Positions 63,257-64,000 of a stretch of 64,000 nt of DNA are shown piece by piece. This DNA comes from Microvirga guangxiensis (GTDB lineage: Bacteria > Pseudomonadota > Alphaproteobacteria > Rhizobiales > Beijerinckiaceae). The DNA lies in assembly GCF_900102135.1 (NCBI RefSeq), contig NZ_FMVJ01000005.1, forward strand, positions 212,736 through 276,735. The letters run 5' to 3'. Numbering within the stretch: position 1 is the stretch's first letter; each line of letters begins with the position of its first letter. The position numbers were made by a program, and so were the translations under genes. The notes under the pieces are model-generated. The model made no database searches and was not told the DNA's origin. It saw only the letters and a list, made by a program, of their open reading frames with translations.

Positions 63257-63280
63257 TCTTTCACGCAGCTCGCAATCAAG

Positions 63281-63308
63281 ATGCCCGGCCTTGCGCCGGG
63301 CATTTTTG
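63281..63308 (+). terminator. Terminator after leuA
   Basis: ATGCCCGGC (63281-63289), loop CTTGC, GCCGGGCAT (63295-63303), followed by TTTTG. Confidence 0.92.
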
Positions 63309-63390
63309 CTTTAGCACACAAACCTGATCTCCCTTCCCTTTGTCCCTGTTCTCGGAGTGTCTCGCCCATCACAAGGTATGGCGCAGATTT

Positions 63391-63493
63391 CCCTCCCTCT
63401 TGCGGGGAGGGCCAGGGTGGGGGTGTCGGCGTCACGTCTTGGAGCAGTGGCGCTTACACCCCCACCTCCAACTCCTCCCCACAAGGGGGAGGA
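63391..63493. repeat. Pair of C/G-rich palindromes downstream of leuA
   Basis: CCCTCCCTC-TTGC-GGGGAGGG (63391-63411) and CTCCTCCCC-ACA-AGGGGGAGGAG (63472-63493) belong to the dispersed family. They are arranged as an inverted pair, also carrying GGGTGGGGGTG and ACACCCCCACC between them. There is no LexA box here. The rest of the 340-bp gap holds no recognised gene. Confidence 0.65.
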
Positions 63494-63596
63494 GGGTTAA
63501 GACGGCGTTTCATGAGCCAGCTCCTCAAGATGAGGACAGTGAAATGGAGGGTATTAGAGAAGTCCCACGTGCAGCTGGAGGTGGCGTAACTTCTGC

Positions 63597-64000
63597 CTAA
63601 TCCGATACCGGAATCGGACTTGGCGGCTTGATCGTTGAGAGCACGAAGCTCGAGCGCACATCCGCCACACCGGGTAGGGTGAGCAGGCGGTTCATAGTGA
63701 ACTCGCCGAAGCTCTCGATGTCGCGGGCCACCGCATGGACGATGATATCCACCTCGCCGGCAAGCGCATGGCAGGCGATGACCTCCTCATAGCCCTTTAG
63801 CCGCTCCACGAGGCGTGTGCGCCAGCCGGGCTCCGATTGCTCGAGCTTGATGAAAACGAAAGCCTCCACCTCGAAGCCGACGGCCTTGCGGTTCACCATG
63901 GCCCTGTAGCCTTCGATGATGCCGTCTTCCTCCAGCGCCTTCAGTCGTCGCAGGCAGGGGGAGGCGGCAAGGCCGACCTTCTCTGCCAAGGTAGAGTTTG
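63597..64000 (-). CDS. Lrp/AsnC family transcriptional regulator (5' end outside window)
   Basis: The minus-strand frame runs off the right edge; about 134 residues are visible. The helix-turn-helix end is NSTLAEKVGLAASPCLRRLKALEEDGIIEGYRAMV, then the RAM effector domain (EAFVFIKLEQSEPG, EEVIACHALAGEVDIIVHAVARDIESFGEFTMNRLLTLPGVADVRSSFVLSTIKP). Such proteins sense amino acids. It is convergent with leuA, so a link to branched-chain amino acid control is plausible but unproven. Confidence 0.94.
   Translation of the reverse strand, partial: NSTLAEKVGLAASPCLRRLKALEEDGIIEGYRAMVNRKAVGFEVEAFVFIKLEQSEPGWRTRLVERLKGYEEVIACHALAGEVDIIVHAVARDIESFGEFTMNRLLTLPGVADVRSSFVLSTIKPPSPIPVSD

Overview
The window is a roughly 62-65% GC chromosomal segment of an alphaproteobacterium, most likely order Hyphomicrobiales (Rhizobiales). 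A Methylobacteriaceae/Microvirga-like host fits but is not proven. The evidence is: a circularly permuted two-piece tmRNA gene with the tag ANDNYAPVAVAA; an alpha-type SspB; DUF4169, DUF2293 and RHH small proteins; GTTC-N7-GTTC LexA boxes; GGAAC-N16-NGTT (EcfG-type) promoters; and dispersed C/G-rich palindromic repeats. There are no phage, plasmid, CRISPR or transposase genes; it reads as a core-genome segment with small accessory scars.

Layout: 0-3 kb, the end of ftsH, glmM and an outer-membrane beta-barrel gene. 3.2-7.7 kb, an RND efflux pump operon (minus strand) with an operator-like dyad. 7.9-10.9 kb, serC-serA behind a structured leader RNA. 10.9-14.5 kb, DUF1294, purU, an EamA transporter, a class I glutamine amidotransferase and a lipoprotein. 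14.5-15.9 kb, a composite repeat ending in a LexA-box promoter. 15.9-21.3 kb, ligA, azlCD, a small acquired-looking gene and pepP. 21.6-28.9 kb, two tiny genes, prmA, a stress-type SDR, cfa, manganese catalase and uvrD. 29-38.4 kb, small proteins, a D-lactate dehydrogenase, a giant AsmA protein, fumC-DUF4169-RHH and a cytochrome P450. 38.4-39.1 kb, a second, inverted copy of the LexA-box repeat. 39.2-46 kb, sspB-ssrA, thyA-DUF2293-folA, and hflK-hflC-DUF2065-degP. 46.2-51.9 kb, acs, an alpha/beta hydrolase, serB, miaA and an RMD1/DUF155 protein. 52-57 kb, ilvB-gst-ilvN and ilvC behind an attenuator. 57-61.3 kb, small genes, dedA and pdxY-phzF-nudix. 61.3-64 kb, a leucine leader peptide, leuA and the 3' part of an Lrp/AsnC regulator.

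Main themes: (1) amino-acid biosynthesis under RNA-level control: serine (serC leader RNA, serA, serB), branched-chain amino acids (ilvB leader peptide MRKLILVVRAPSTERD plus terminator, ilvN, ilvC) and leucine (leader peptide with LLLGLLLL before leuA), with an AzlCD exporter and an Lrp-type regulator also present. (2) Protein quality control and ribosome rescue: FtsH with its partners HflKC, DegP, and SspB next to tmRNA. (3) Stress regulation: two EcfG-type promoters (SDR, manganese catalase) and two SOS-type promoters carried by repeats. The observations most worth follow-up are the repeat-borne SOS promoter pair and a small insert between azlD and pepP flanked by a duplicated 3' end of pepP.
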